From DASSBR01 sp035688265 (GTDB lineage: Bacteria; Pseudomonadota; Gammaproteobacteria; Natronospirales; DASSBR01), in NCBI GenBank assembly GCA_035688265.1, contig DASSNE010000003.1, positions 38,123 to 102,122 on the forward strand: DNA of 64,000 nucleotides, written 5' to 3'. Shown piece after piece: positions 53,132 to 62,454 of the stretch; within the stretch, counting starts at the first letter, position 1, and each line of letters opens with the position of its first letter. The notes below the pieces were generated by a model. That model was not told the DNA's origin. It saw nothing but the letters and a program-made list of their open reading frames with translations, and searched no databases. The translations under genes were made by a program, and so were the position numbers.

Positions 53132-53941
53132 CTAGAAGCTGTACTGGAGCGAGACGGTAGTATAGGTATCGGTATTGGCGATGCCCGGCTGCACCGTGCT
53201 GTTGTGCTTGATCGTGTAGGAGACGACCACCGCGAGCGTCGACATCAGGTTGGCCGTCAGGCTGGTGATGGACTCGGTGTAGGTGTTGTCGGTGCCCTTT
53301 TCGATCGCGATCGCCTGGCCGAACGAGCCGTTCTCGTTGAACTGCCACTCGTATTTGCCGCCCAGGCGCACGATACCCGACGATTTGTTCGTGTAGATGG
53401 TCTCGCCGCCCGGAAGCTTGTCCCGCAGGCGACTCTGCCGCCAACCGGCGCCGAGTTCGATATCCAGCGTCTGCTCATCGGTGCCGAGGATACGGCGACC
53501 ATAACCGATTGCCTCCGAGGTGCGCTGCTTGAAGCCGCCGAAGCCGTTGTGCTCGAAGGACAGATGACCGAAGACGTAGTTGTGTTCGTTAAACAGGTAG
53601 TTGCTCTGGCCGCCGAAATCGAGGCGGTTCACCGTCAGGTCGTGATCCTGGGCCACCCGCTGGCGATCCAGCGCGGCATTGTGAAACCAGTGGCCGGACG
53701 TGTAGCTGATCGCGAGCTTCGCGTCGATGCTGCTGGTGTTGGTGTTGCCGGTAGTGCCGATATAGCCGAGCGCGAGCGAACCCGCCAGGCCCTGCTTGGC
53801 GTTGGGCGACAGCACGCCGGCGGGCGGCCCGTCGCCGGAGATGGCCGAGGGCAGGCCCATCGAATCCCAGATGGAACCCGCGTTGGCCGCGCCCGCAACA
53901 AAAAGCAGCGCGGCCGGCAAAAGCCACTTGCACAGTGCCAA
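53132..53941 (-). CDS. DUF481 outer-membrane beta-barrel-like protein, paralog 2
   Basis: 269 residues, a tandem duplicate of the previous gene: GYIGTTGNTNTSSIDAK, QRTSEAIGYGRRIL, VSYTIKHN, end SLQYSF. TTG 53941 follows GGAGG by 5 bases and gives a clean signal peptide ALCKWLLPAALLFVAGAANA. The open frame continues upstream but without signal-like sequence, so TTG is preferred. A palindrome lies upstream at 54056-54079. Confidence 0.82.
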   Translation of the reverse strand: MALCKWLLPAALLFVAGAANAGSIWDSMGLPSAISGDGPPAGVLSPNAKQGLAGSLALGYIGTTGNTNTSSIDAKLAISYTSGHWFHNAALDRQRVAQDHDLTVNRLDFGGQSNYLFNEHNYVFGHLSFEHNGFGGFKQRTSEAIGYGRRILGTDEQTLDIELGAGWRQSRLRDKLPGGETIYTNKSSGIVRLGGKYEWQFNENGSFGQAIAIEKGTDNTYTESITSLTANLMSTLAVVVSYTIKHNSTVQPGIANTDTYTTVSLQYSF

Positions 53942-54055
53942 AGAAGCCTCCCTGTTTACCTTTGTTTTGAAGCCGCATCCCGACGGCTCGTGAGACAATC
54001 CGCGCCGGCGATCCCTGCCACGCCCGGTTCGGATTAACGATTCAGAGGCTGTTAG

Positions 54056-54079
54056 TATACGCAAATATTAATGCGTATA
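54056..54079. promoter_or_regulatory. Palindromic operator-like site upstream of the DUF481 genes
   Basis: TATACGCA-8-TGCGTATA, a perfect 8-bp inverted repeat with an AT-rich spacer, about 115 bases upstream of the TTG start at 53941. On the minus strand GCGTATACTAAC could serve as a -10 region, so a bound protein would block it. The regulator is unknown. Confidence 0.45.
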
Positions 54080-54327
54080 TACCCCGAATCGCCGTAAAAA
54101 CATAATGTTGCAAACCTTTTTTAATAAACGACATAACGCCACGGGTTTTCCCGTGGGGACCCTCATAGATGCGTCCATTGCCGGATTTTTGCAAGTCCGG
54201 TGAAGGACATCAATATATTCAGCCGCCCTCACTCCGGAAAGACGACCGGCGTTAGAGTCGTCGCGATAAACGGTCGAGCCGCGCACACGGGTGGCGGTCC
54301 TGCCCGCGCAGTTGCGATAATGGCAGC
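54080..54327. other. Non-coding gap before coq7 with two hairpins
   Basis: About 250 bases without a gene that I can support. It is less GC-rich than its surroundings and contains a 7-bp perfect hairpin CCACGGG-TTTT-CCCGTGG (54139-54156) and a weaker CCGGA/TCCGG pair (about 54180-54199). No T run follows, so these are not typical terminators. It could be a structured leader of coq7 or of the opposite-strand DUF481 unit. Confidence 0.35.
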
Positions 54328-54975
54328 ATGTTGACGCCGCGCCGTTACAGCCCGATCGACCACGCACTGATCGAATTGGATCACGCCGGCCGCACGCTGC
54401 TCGGCAAGCCGCCGGCGCCGCGGCGCGAGTATCCGGCCGCGCGGCTGGATAATCCCGAACTGACGGCCGGTGCGCGCCGACTCGCGGCGCGGCTGATGCG
54501 CATCAATCATGCCGGCGAGATATCCGCGCAGGCGTTGTACCGGGGCCAGGCCGCGGTGGCGCGGACCGGCCGCATCCGCGACCGGATGATGCGTGCGGCG
54601 GACGAGGAACAGGATCATCTTGCCTGGTGTGCCGCGCGCCTACGCGAACTGGGCGGCGCGCCGAGCCGTCTCGATCCGGCCTGGTACCTGGGGTCCTTCG
54701 CAATCGGTGCGCTCGCGGGGCTTGCGGGCGACCGTTACAGCCTGGGTTTCGTCGCCGAGACCGAGCGGCAGGTCGAGCGGCATCTGGATGGCCATCTGCG
54801 TCGATTGCCGGCAAACGACGTGCGCAGCCGCGGTGTGCTGGAAGTCATGCAGCAGGACGAAGTCCGCCACGGCCACGCCGCGACGCGGGCGGGCGGCAGG
54901 AAATTGCCGCGGGGCGTGCAGCGCGCGATGCAGTGGGCGTCGCGGGTAATGACGTCGATCGCATTCTGGGTATAA
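54328..54975 (+). CDS. coq7: 3-demethoxyubiquinol 3-hydroxylase (Coq7-type)
   Basis: Di-iron hydroxylase of ubiquinone synthesis, replacing UbiF. 215 residues. Iron ligands are visible in MRINHAGEISAQALYRGQ, ADEEQDHLAWC, FVAETERQVERHL and MQQDEVRHGHAA. Coq7 in place of UbiF is typical of Pseudomonas and Xanthomonas groups. ATG 54328. The stop is followed at once by a CTAG repeat. Confidence 0.95.
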   Translation: MLTPRRYSPIDHALIELDHAGRTLLGKPPAPRREYPAARLDNPELTAGARRLAARLMRINHAGEISAQALYRGQAAVARTGRIRDRMMRAADEEQDHLAWCAARLRELGGAPSRLDPAWYLGSFAIGALAGLAGDRYSLGFVAETERQVERHLDGHLRRLPANDVRSRGVLEVMQQDEVRHGHAATRAGGRKLPRGVQRAMQWASRVMTSIAFWV

Positions 54976-55038
54976 AAGTCGCTAGTCGCTAGTCGCTACA
55001 AACTCAACTGCGGCACTAGCCACTAGCAACTCTCTAGC
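54974..55038. repeat. CTAG-rich repeat, degenerate copy 4
   Basis: Left part has three tandem GTCGCTA units; the right part has ACTAGCCACTAGCAACTCTCTAGCTTA. It fills the coq7-speD gap between convergent genes. The speD stop TAG is the CTAG at 55033-55036. Less symmetrical than the other copies. Confidence 0.7.
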
Positions 55039-55861
55039 TTATTTCCGCCCGCGTACCTTTTTTCATGTTGCGCCCGTAGAAAATTTCCAGCATTTCCGAC
55101 TCGAGCCGGTCGCGGATGCGCCTGGCTTCCTTCGGCGTCAGCTCGCCTGCGCCGGTGCCGAACAGGTAGTTGTCGAGGTCGAATTCCTTCAGGATCATCT
55201 TGGTGTGAAAGATGTTCTCCTGGTAGACGTTGACGTCCACCATCCGGTAGCGGTCGCGCGTATCGGCGGACAGGAAGTTCTGGATCGAGTCGATGTTGTG
55301 GTCGATAAACAGTTTGTTGCCCTTGATGTCGCGGGTGAAGCCGCGCACGCGGTAGTCGGCGGTGACGATATCGGACTCGAAGCTGTGAATCAGGTAGTTC
55401 AGGGCCTTCAGCGGTGAAATACGCCCGCAGGTCGACACGTCGATGTCCGCCCGGAACGTGCTGATGCCGTTGTCCGGATGGCTCTCAGGATACGTGTGCA
55501 CCGTGATGTGACTCTTGTCGAGGTGCGCGACGACGGCGTCGGGCAGCGGACCCGGCTCCTCGGTATTGTTCGCCGCGAGGTGCCGCTGTGCCACGATCGG
55601 CTCTTCCGAGATCAGCATGGTCACGGACGCGCCCTGCGGCTCGTAGTCCTGGTGGGCGATGTTCAGGATCGTCGCGCCGATGATGTCGGACACGTCGGTA
55701 AGTATCTGCGTCAGACGCTCGGCGTTGTACGCCTCGTCGATGTACTCGATATACTCGTCGCGATGCCGCGCCGTCTGGGCGTAGCAAATGTCGTAGATGT
55801 TAAAGCTCAGCGTCTTGGTGAGGTTGTTGAAACCTTGTAACTTGAGCTTCTTCATGGACAT
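55034..55861 (-). CDS. speD: S-adenosylmethionine decarboxylase (E. coli type), proenzyme
   Basis: Pyruvoyl enzyme that makes decarboxylated SAM for spermidine. About 275 residues, very close to the E. coli SpeD sequence: MKKLKLQGFNNLTKTLSFNIYDICYA, NIAHQDYEPQGASVT. Self-cleavage occurs at the Ser of HLDKSHITVHTYPESHP. ATG 55861 or ATG 55855 are both possible starts. The stop is in a CTAG repeat. No speE is in this window. Confidence 0.95.
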   Translation of the reverse strand: MSMKKLKLQGFNNLTKTLSFNIYDICYAQTARHRDEYIEYIDEAYNAERLTQILTDVSDIIGATILNIAHQDYEPQGASVTMLISEEPIVAQRHLAANNTEEPGPLPDAVVAHLDKSHITVHTYPESHPDNGISTFRADIDVSTCGRISPLKALNYLIHSFESDIVTADYRVRGFTRDIKGNKLFIDHNIDSIQNFLSADTRDRYRMVDVNVYQENIFHTKMILKEFDLDNYLFGTGAGELTPKEARRIRDRLESEMLEIFYGRNMKKGTRAEIS

Positions 55862-55972
55862 CGGCAATGCGTGACTCTCCCGGAGCGGCCGCCCCAAGCG
55901 GAATGGTGAAAAACAACTCGGCAGTGTACACTTCCGAGGCCGGCATTTTAAGCAATTTTCGCGCAGAGCTTG

Positions 55973-56036
55973 CGCGGCGCCCGCCGGTTCGGTAAAACAG
56001 TATCAGTAGCAGGGATTTGATCCGCGGCGCCCGCCG
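55973..56036. repeat. 14-bp direct repeat upstream of crp
   Basis: CGCGGCGCCCGCCG occurs at 55973-55986 and again at 56023-56036, 50 bases apart, in the divergent speD/crp gap. The second copy ends 15 bases before the crp ATG. It may be a regulatory pair or chance in GC-rich DNA. Confidence 0.35.
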
Positions 56037-56051
56037 CATATAGAGGGACCT

Positions 56052-56729
56052 ATGAACAACCACGCGACCACCCTCGGCGATCCGGTTCTCGACCGGCTGC
56101 TCGAACATTGCCGGGTCCGCCAGTACGCTTCCAAACGGCCGGTGATCCACACCGGCGCCCATTCGGACACGTTATATCTGATCGTATCCGGCTCGGTCGC
56201 CGTGGCGATCGAGGACGAAGACGGCGACGAAATCGTGCTCGCCTACCTCAATCGCGGCGAGTTTTTCGGCGAGATGGGCCTGTTCCAGCCGGAAGGCACG
56301 CGCAGCGCGCGGGTCCGCACCCGGGCCGAAAGCGAAATTGCGGAGATCAGTTACGCGCACTTCCGGGAGCTGGTGCAGCAGGACCCGGAGCTGCTGTTCG
56401 CCCTCGCCCGGCAGATGGCGGTGCGGCTGGAGCGGACTTCACGCAAGGTGGGCGATCTGGCGTTTCTGGATGTCACCGGCCGCATCGCGCGGGCGTTGCT
56501 GGATCTGTGCCGGCAGCCGGACGCACTCACGCATCCGGATGGCATGCAGATCAAGATCAGTCGCCAGGAGATTGGCCGCATCGTCGGCTGCTCGCGCGAA
56601 ATGGCCGGGCGGGTGTTGAAGAATCTCGAAGAAGAAGGGCTGATTACGGCATCGGGGAAGACTATCGTCGTATTCGGCGCGAGTCGTGAAGGGACCGATG
56701 CGAAGCTGGAGGAGCAGATTGGGGGCTGA
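56052..56729 (+). CDS. crp: Crp-type cyclic-nucleotide-responsive transcription regulator
   Basis: 225 residues, close to E. coli Crp across its length. The cyclic-nucleotide pocket keeps Glu74 (RGEFFGEMGLF), Arg84 and Ser85 (EGTRSARVRTR), and Thr129-Ser130 of the C helix, which contact cAMP in E. coli. The helix-turn-helix is ISRQEIGRIVGCSREMAGRVLKNLEEEGLI. GAGGGA precedes ATG 56052. Xanthomonas Clp responds to c-di-GMP; the conserved Thr-Ser here favours cAMP, by analogy. It ends 11 bases from convergent trpC. Confidence 0.92.
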   Translation: MNNHATTLGDPVLDRLLEHCRVRQYASKRPVIHTGAHSDTLYLIVSGSVAVAIEDEDGDEIVLAYLNRGEFFGEMGLFQPEGTRSARVRTRAESEIAEISYAHFRELVQQDPELLFALARQMAVRLERTSRKVGDLAFLDVTGRIARALLDLCRQPDALTHPDGMQIKISRQEIGRIVGCSREMAGRVLKNLEEEGLITASGKTIVVFGASREGTDAKLEEQIGG

Positions 56730-56740
56730 TCAGGTCTCCG

Positions 56741-57541
56741 TCATTCCTGCGAAGGGTAGAACAGTTCCCGTAGCTTGGCGCCCGGATCGGGCGCGCGCAT
56801 AAATGCCTCCCCGACCAGAAAACCGTGAATGCCTTGTTCCCGAAGTCGCGCCACGTCGGTCGCAGTCCGAATCCCGCTTTCGGTTATCAGTGTCGCGCCT
56901 GCCGGCAGCCGCGGCGCCAGGTCCAGTGTCGTCGCGAGGTCCGTCTTGAAGGTTTTCAAATCGCGATTATTGATGCCGATCAGGCCCGCCCCGGCCGTTA
57001 GCGCCCGCTCCAGTTCGACTGCATCATGCACCTCGACCAGTGCATCCAGCCCGACCTCCGCCGCCAGTTGCAGCAACTCCGCCAGGCGCCGGTCGTCCAG
57101 CGCGGCGACGATCAGCAGCAGTGCGTCGGCGCCGAGCAGGCGGCTTTCGTAGACCTGCCACGGATCGATGATGAAGTCCTTGCGCAATGCCGGCAGGGAG
57201 GCTGCCGCGTGTGCCAATTCGATGTTGCGTCCCCGTCCCTGGAAGTACGTTTCGTCGGTCAGCACGGAAAAACAGGCCGCACCGGCCGCTGCATAACTCG
57301 CCGCGATGGCGCCGACGTCGAATGGATCGCGAAGCATGCCGGCGCTTGGGGAGGCACGCTTGATTTCGGCGATGACGGCCGGTTCGCCGCGAGCGATTTT
57401 TGCATCGAGCGCCTGCCGGAAACCTCGTTGAGGCGGTAAATCGGCCACCAGTGATCGCAACTCGGCCAGCGGCTGCGCGCGCTTGCCGGCGGCGATTTCT
57501 TCGCGCTTGGTTGCAAGGATGCGTTGGAGGATGTCAGCCAA
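56741..57541 (-). CDS. trpC: Indole-3-glycerol phosphate synthase
   Basis: Forms indole-3-glycerol phosphate in tryptophan synthesis. 266 residues, TIM barrel. AVIAEIKRASPSAG, FSVLTDETYFQG, ALRKDFIIDPWQVYESR, GINNRDLKTFKTDL and LITESGIRTATDV are the catalytic strands. TTG 57541 follows GGAGGGGG of the repeat at 57541-57675 by 7-8 bases; the next in-frame start upstream lies within the repeat itself. It is monofunctional (no TrpF fused). Confidence 0.96.
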   Translation of the reverse strand: MADILQRILATKREEIAAGKRAQPLAELRSLVADLPPQRGFRQALDAKIARGEPAVIAEIKRASPSAGMLRDPFDVGAIAASYAAAGAACFSVLTDETYFQGRGRNIELAHAAASLPALRKDFIIDPWQVYESRLLGADALLLIVAALDDRRLAELLQLAAEVGLDALVEVHDAVELERALTAGAGLIGINNRDLKTFKTDLATTLDLAPRLPAGATLITESGIRTATDVARLREQGIHGFLVGEAFMRAPDPGAKLRELFYPSQE

Positions 57542-57675
57542 AGAATCCCCCTCCAACTCCCCCTTCCGGCCTACGGCCGCAAAGGGGAGGGCAAGAAATG
57601 GCTTGCGGGCGCACGGCTTTATTCTCCCCTTTGCTCGCGAAGCGAGGAAGGGGGAGCTGGAGGGGGATTCTTCTT
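57541..57675. repeat. CCCCTT/AAGGGG paired-hairpin repeat, copy B, inside the trp operon
   Basis: Two inverted units: 57541-57595 (hairpin bases GCGGCC-GTA-GGCCG on the minus strand) and 57622-57675 (GCTCGC-GAA-GCGAG). Right unit nearly identical to 45020-45076. On the minus strand it encodes the end of TrpD and its stop, and the Shine-Dalgarno of trpC. Confidence 0.9.
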
Positions 57676-58683
57676 GTTCGTCGCTGCCTTCAACTCTTCG
57701 ATCTTCGCTGCCGCCGCGCCACTCGAGATCGCTTCGCGCGCCCGGTCGATACCGGCGCTCATCGTTTCGGCCACACCAGCCGCGTAGATGGCCGCGCCGG
57801 CGTTCAGTACCACCATGTCATGCGCGGCGCCCGGCCGGCCCGTCAGCGCCTGCTCCACCAGCGCCAGGCTTTCCGCGGCGCTGGCGGCTATCACGCCGTT
57901 GAGCGGTTGGCGCTTCATGCCGAAGTCCTCGGGCGCGATACGATAGCTGCGAATCTGGCCTTCGGCGAGCTCGGTAACCTGCGTCGGCGCGGCGACGCTG
58001 ATTTCGTCCAGGCCGTCGTGCGAGTGAATCACCAGCACGTGATCGCTGCCCAGCGCGCGCAAGACCTTGGCCACCGGCTCGGCCCAGCGCGGGGCGAATA
58101 CGCCAAGCAACTGGTTGGGCGCGCCGGCAGGGTTGGTGAGCGGCCCGAGCAGATTGAACAGCGTGCGCGTGCCGAGTTCGCGGCGCGGCGCGGCGGCGTA
58201 ACGGGCGGCCGAATGGTGCGCGGGTGCGAACATGAAGCCGAGCCCGACGGTGTCGATACAGCGGCCCACCTCGGCCGGTTCGAGGTTTAGGTTGACGCCC
58301 ATCGCTTCCAGCACGTCGGCGCTGCCGGACGAACCGGACATCGCACGGTTGCCGTGCTTGGCGACCCGGCCGCCGGCGGCGGCGACCACGAAGGCGGCGG
58401 CCGTCGAGACGTTGAACAGGCTCTTGTTGTCGCCGCCGGTGCCGCAGGTGTCCACCAGGTGCCGCTTGTCGACATCGACACGCATCGCCAACTCGCGCAT
58501 GACTTGCGCGGCGGCGGTGATTTCATCGACCGTTTCACCTTTGGCGCGCAGCCCGGCGAGAAAGCCGCCGATCTGGATCGGCGTCGCGCCGCCGGTCATG
58601 ATCTGGCGCATGACGGACGCCATGTCATCGCGCGATAAATCCTCGCGGTCGACTATCAGGCTTATGGCTTGTTTAATTTCCAC
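57619..58683 (-). CDS. trpD: Anthranilate phosphoribosyltransferase
   Basis: Transfers phosphoribose to anthranilate. 354 residues. Motifs: VDTCGTGGDNKSLFNVSTAAA (PRPP loop), KHGNRAMSGSSGSADVLEAMG, and NLLGPLTNPAGAPNQLLGVF. GTG 58683 is the likely start. The native protein seems to end near KIEELKAATNK; the last 17 residues KNPPPAPPSSLREQRGE and the stop lie in the repeat, adding a non-homologous tail. Confidence 0.96.
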   Translation of the reverse strand: MEIKQAISLIVDREDLSRDDMASVMRQIMTGGATPIQIGGFLAGLRAKGETVDEITAAAQVMRELAMRVDVDKRHLVDTCGTGGDNKSLFNVSTAAAFVVAAAGGRVAKHGNRAMSGSSGSADVLEAMGVNLNLEPAEVGRCIDTVGLGFMFAPAHHSAARYAAAPRRELGTRTLFNLLGPLTNPAGAPNQLLGVFAPRWAEPVAKVLRALGSDHVLVIHSHDGLDEISVAAPTQVTELAEGQIRSYRIAPEDFGMKRQPLNGVIAASAAESLALVEQALTGRPGAAHDMVVLNAGAAIYAAGVAETMSAGIDRAREAISSGAAAAKIEELKAATNKKNPPPAPPSSLREQRGE

Positions 58684-58687
58684 GATA

Positions 58688-58759
58688 AAGTTCCTAGTGC
58701 TGAGTCGCTGGTACCGAGTGAAGAGACGTTCTTTCCAACTTAGTCCTAGCGACTCAGCA

Positions 58760-58769
<10 letters not shown>
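58688..58769. repeat. CTAG-rich inverted repeat, copy 3, between trpG and trpD
   Basis: Arms 58688-58721 and 58736-58769 (AAGT..CTAGTGCTGAGTCGCT consensus, imperfect). The right arm encodes the final Ser codons and TAG stop of trpG (58760-58762). It is thus transcribed within the trp operon. Confidence 0.9.
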
Positions 58770-59337
<568 letters not shown>

Positions 59338-59338
<1 letters not shown>

Positions 59339-60792
59339 TACATCTGCCCCGCCAGTTCGACTGCGCGAAAGACAGCGCGGCCCTTGTTCATCGTCTCCTC
59401 CCATTCCTTCGCCGGCACCGAATCGTGCACGATGCCCGCGCCGACCTGCACGTGCAACCGGCCGTCGCGGATGACGGCGGTGCGGATGGCGATCGCGGTG
59501 TCCATGTTGCCGTTCCAGCCGAGATAGCCGACCGCACCGGAATAGACTTCGCGCCGCACCGGCTCCAGTTCGTCGATGATTTCCATCGCCCGCACCTTGG
59601 GTGCGCCGGACAACGTGCCGGCCGGAAAGCAGGCTCGCAGTGCATCGATCGCGCTCAAGCCGTCGCGCAGCCGACCGGCAACGTTGGAGACGATGTGCAT
59701 CACGTGCGAATAGCGCTCGATCACCATCCGCTCGGTGACGCACACGCTGCCGGTCGCGCTGATGCGGCCGACGTCGTTGCGGCCGAGGTCGATCAGCATC
59801 AAATGTTCGGCGCGCTCTTTCGGATCGGCCAGCAGTTCTTCGGCGAGCGCGGCATCTTCGGCGGCGGTGGCACCACGGCGGCGCGTCCCGGCGATCGGGC
59901 GGACGGTCACCTCCCCGTCCTCGACGCGCACCAGCACTTCCGGCGACGACCCTGCCACCTGGAAATCGCCGAAGTGCATGAAATACAAATACGGCGACGG
60001 GTTCAGCGAGCGCAGCGCGCGATAGACGTTGAGCGGCTCGCCGTCGAACGGCGCCGACATCCGCTGCGACAACACGACCTGCATCACGTCGCCGGCGAGA
60101 ATGTACTCCCGCGCGCGCTCGACCGCGGCCTCGAATGCCGGCTGCGGGAACGCCGACTGGAAACGGCCTTCATCGACCGCGGCGCCGGTCGCCGGCCCGC
60201 TATAGGTCAGCGGCTGCCGCAACTGCGCCGCCAGTTCGTCCAGCCGCCTTTCGGCAAGCGCGGTACTGCCTGCGACATCGACGGGTGCATGGACGATCAG
60301 GTACAGCTTGCCGGCCAGGTTGTCGAACACCGCCAGCTCGTCCGACACCATCAGCAGGCAATCCGGCGTGTCGATATCCGGCGCCTTGCGCCCGGCCGCG
60401 AGGCGTGGCTCGATCGACCGCACGATGTCATAGCCGAAATAGCCGACCAAGCCGCCGGTGAAACGGGGCAGATCGGGATGCGGCTCGACACGGTAGCGGT
60501 TGCGGTAGCGTTCCAGCCAGTCCAGCGGGTCCGCCACGCCGGTGACCGTTTGGGATTCGGCTTCGTCGCGCTCGATGCGGATCGCATCGCCGCCGACGAT
60601 CAGGCGCGTGCGCGCGCGCAGCCCGATGACGGAATAGCGGCCCCAGACTTCGCCGCCCTGGACGGACTCGAGCAGATAGGTATACGGGCCGTTGGCGAGC
60701 TTGAGGAAAACGCTCAGCGGCGTATCGAGATCGGCCACGACCTCGCGCACGACCGGAACGTGGGTGTAATGCGCTTGTTTAGGTTGATCCAT
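59338..60792 (-). CDS. trpE: Anthranilate synthase component I
   Basis: Chorismate to anthranilate with TrpG. 484 residues. TYLLESVQGGEVWGRYS holds the tryptophan feedback LLES motif; the chorismate-binding core has PIAGTRRRGA, LIDLGRNDVGRIS, SHVMHIVSNVAGRL, FPAGTLSGAPKVRAMEIIDELEP and GAGIVHDSVPAKEWEET. No trp leader peptide was found upstream; the gap to rpe holds only the REP element. Confidence 0.97.
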
Positions 60793-60808
60793 CCAGGTCG
60801 GCTCATCC

Positions 60809-60866
60809 TGTAGGAGCGAGCGCCGCTCGCGATTGTATCGAATCGCGGCCGGCGGCCGCTCCTACG
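60809..60866. repeat. REP/BIME element between trpE and rpe
   Basis: Outer inverted repeat GTAGGAGCG/CGCTCCTAC enclosing two hairpins, GCGAGC-GCC-GCTCGC and GCGGCC-GGC-GGCCGC. This is the paired REP form common in Pseudomonas and Xanthomonas. Its right end contains the rpe stop codon (TAG of GTAGGAGC). Confidence 0.9.
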
Positions 60867-61536
60867 ATTTTTTTCCCGGCAACTGGTCCCGCAGGGCGCC
60901 AATGGTCTTGCGGTAGTCGCCGCCTTTGAAAATGGCGGAGCCGGCGACGAACGTATCGGCGCCCGCGTCGGCGATCGCGCGGATGTTGTCGGCCTTGATA
61001 CCGCCATCGACTTCCAGACGGATGTCGCGGCCGCTATGCTCAATGCGCTCGCGTACGGCGCGCACTTTTTCAAGACTCGCCGGTATGAAAGACTGGCCGG
61101 CGAAGCCCGGATTGACGGACATGATCAGCACCATGTCGACCTTGTCGATCACCCAGTCCAAATGGTCGAGCGGCGTCGCCGGATTGAACGACAGGCTGGC
61201 CTTGCAGCCCGCGTCGCGAATGAGCTGCAGCGACCGGTCGACGTGCTCGGTCGCTTCCGGATGAATGGTCATGTACGTTGCACCCGCCGCCGCAAAGTCG
61301 CCGATGATCCGGTCGACCGGCTTGACCATCAGGTGCACGTCGATCGGCGCTTCGATGCCAAAGTCGCGCAGCGCCTTGCAGACCATCGGCCCGACCGTCA
61401 GGTTCGGCACATAATGGTTGTCCATCACGTCGAAATGAATCATGTCGCCGCCGGCCTCGAGCACGGCCGCCGCCTCCTCGCCCAGCCGGGCGAAGTCGGC
61501 GGACAGAATTGACGGGGCAATCAAATAATTTTTCAT
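60862..61536 (-). CDS. rpe: Ribulose-phosphate 3-epimerase
   Basis: Pentose phosphate enzyme, TIM barrel. 224 residues. IAPSILSADFARLGEE, MIHFDVMDNHYVPNLTVGP, IDVHLMVKPVDRII, MSVNPGFAGQSFIP and LEVDGGIKADNI are the metal and substrate sites. The stop codon is provided by the REP element. It lies upstream of trpE on the same strand. Confidence 0.97.
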   Translation of the reverse strand: MKNYLIAPSILSADFARLGEEAAAVLEAGGDMIHFDVMDNHYVPNLTVGPMVCKALRDFGIEAPIDVHLMVKPVDRIIGDFAAAGATYMTIHPEATEHVDRSLQLIRDAGCKASLSFNPATPLDHLDWVIDKVDMVLIMSVNPGFAGQSFIPASLEKVRAVRERIEHSGRDIRLEVDGGIKADNIRAIADAGADTFVAGSAIFKGGDYRKTIGALRDQLPGKKS

Positions 61537-61547
61537 CGCTTCACCTT

Positions 61548-62354
61548 TTATTTCATCCCACGCGCTTCCTTGATGCGCTCGTACGCGGCAATCACCTGCT
61601 GCGTTTTCTGCTCGGCGATCTTCATCATTTCTTCCGGCAATCCTTTCGCCACCAGCTTGTCCGGATGATGCTGATGCAACAGGCGCCGATAAGCCTTCTT
61701 CACTTCGGTGTCGCTCGCCTCGGCGCTCACGCCCAGCACCTTGTATGACTGCGAAAGGCTGACGCGGTTCGGCCGCTGCGCCCGCCCGGACGCCTGCTCT
61801 TGCCATCCTCCGCCATGCTGCGCGCGCGTCAATTGTTCGAGCCGGGCGAACTCCGCGCGCGATATGCCGAGCTGGGCGCAGATCGTTTCCAGCACCCGGC
61901 GCTCGGCGCCATCGATATCGCCGTCCGCGAGCGCCGCGTGCAACTGTATCTCGACGAACACGCGGAACAGGTCGAGCCGCCGCTGGCACTCATGGCGAAA
62001 CTGCGCGAGCACGCCTTCCAGGTCAAAACCCGGTCGCTTGCCCTGCTGGAACAGCCGGATCGCGGCATCGCGTTGCGCCGCGTTCAGATTCATCTGCCCC
62101 ATCACCGCGCGCGCGGCTTCGATCTCGGATTCCGACACGCGCCCGTCGGCCTTGGCGAGATGCCCCATGACGGAAAACGTCGTGGTGAAGAATACCGTCT
62201 GGATGCGCTCGCCCGGATTATAGGTGCCGGCCAGGCGCGTCCAATCGGTCCCGCCGCCGACCATATGGCCGAGCGCCGCGCCGATAATCGCACCGATCGG
62301 CCCGCCGATGACGAAGCCGAGCGTGCCGCCGATGAGCGCACTCCACCAACTCAC
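61548..62354 (-). CDS. djlA: Co-chaperone DjlA
   Basis: Membrane-anchored DnaK co-chaperone. 268 residues: an N-terminal glycine-rich membrane helix (LIGGTLGFVIGGPIGAIIGAALGHMVGG), a TerB-like domain (about 50-180) and a C-terminal J domain with HPD in HQHHPDKLVAKGLPEE. Start GTG 62354. It is followed by rpe after 11 bases and is divergent from purC. Confidence 0.95.
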   Translation of the reverse strand: MSWWSALIGGTLGFVIGGPIGAIIGAALGHMVGGGTDWTRLAGTYNPGERIQTVFFTTTFSVMGHLAKADGRVSESEIEAARAVMGQMNLNAAQRDAAIRLFQQGKRPGFDLEGVLAQFRHECQRRLDLFRVFVEIQLHAALADGDIDGAERRVLETICAQLGISRAEFARLEQLTRAQHGGGWQEQASGRAQRPNRVSLSQSYKVLGVSAEASDTEVKKAYRRLLHQHHPDKLVAKGLPEEMMKIAEQKTQQVIAAYERIKEARGMK

Positions 62355-62454
62355 GATGCTGCCCCTGATACGAAAAGGTGCCTATTCTACTATTGTTGGA
62401 CTTTGCAGACGGCGGCAGCGGATAATTCGCAGTTCGATTCAGGAAGGAATGACG

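Noticed and set aside
54080..54327. Riboswitch before coq7
   Set aside because: Two hairpins are present, but no consensus of a known riboswitch could be recognised.
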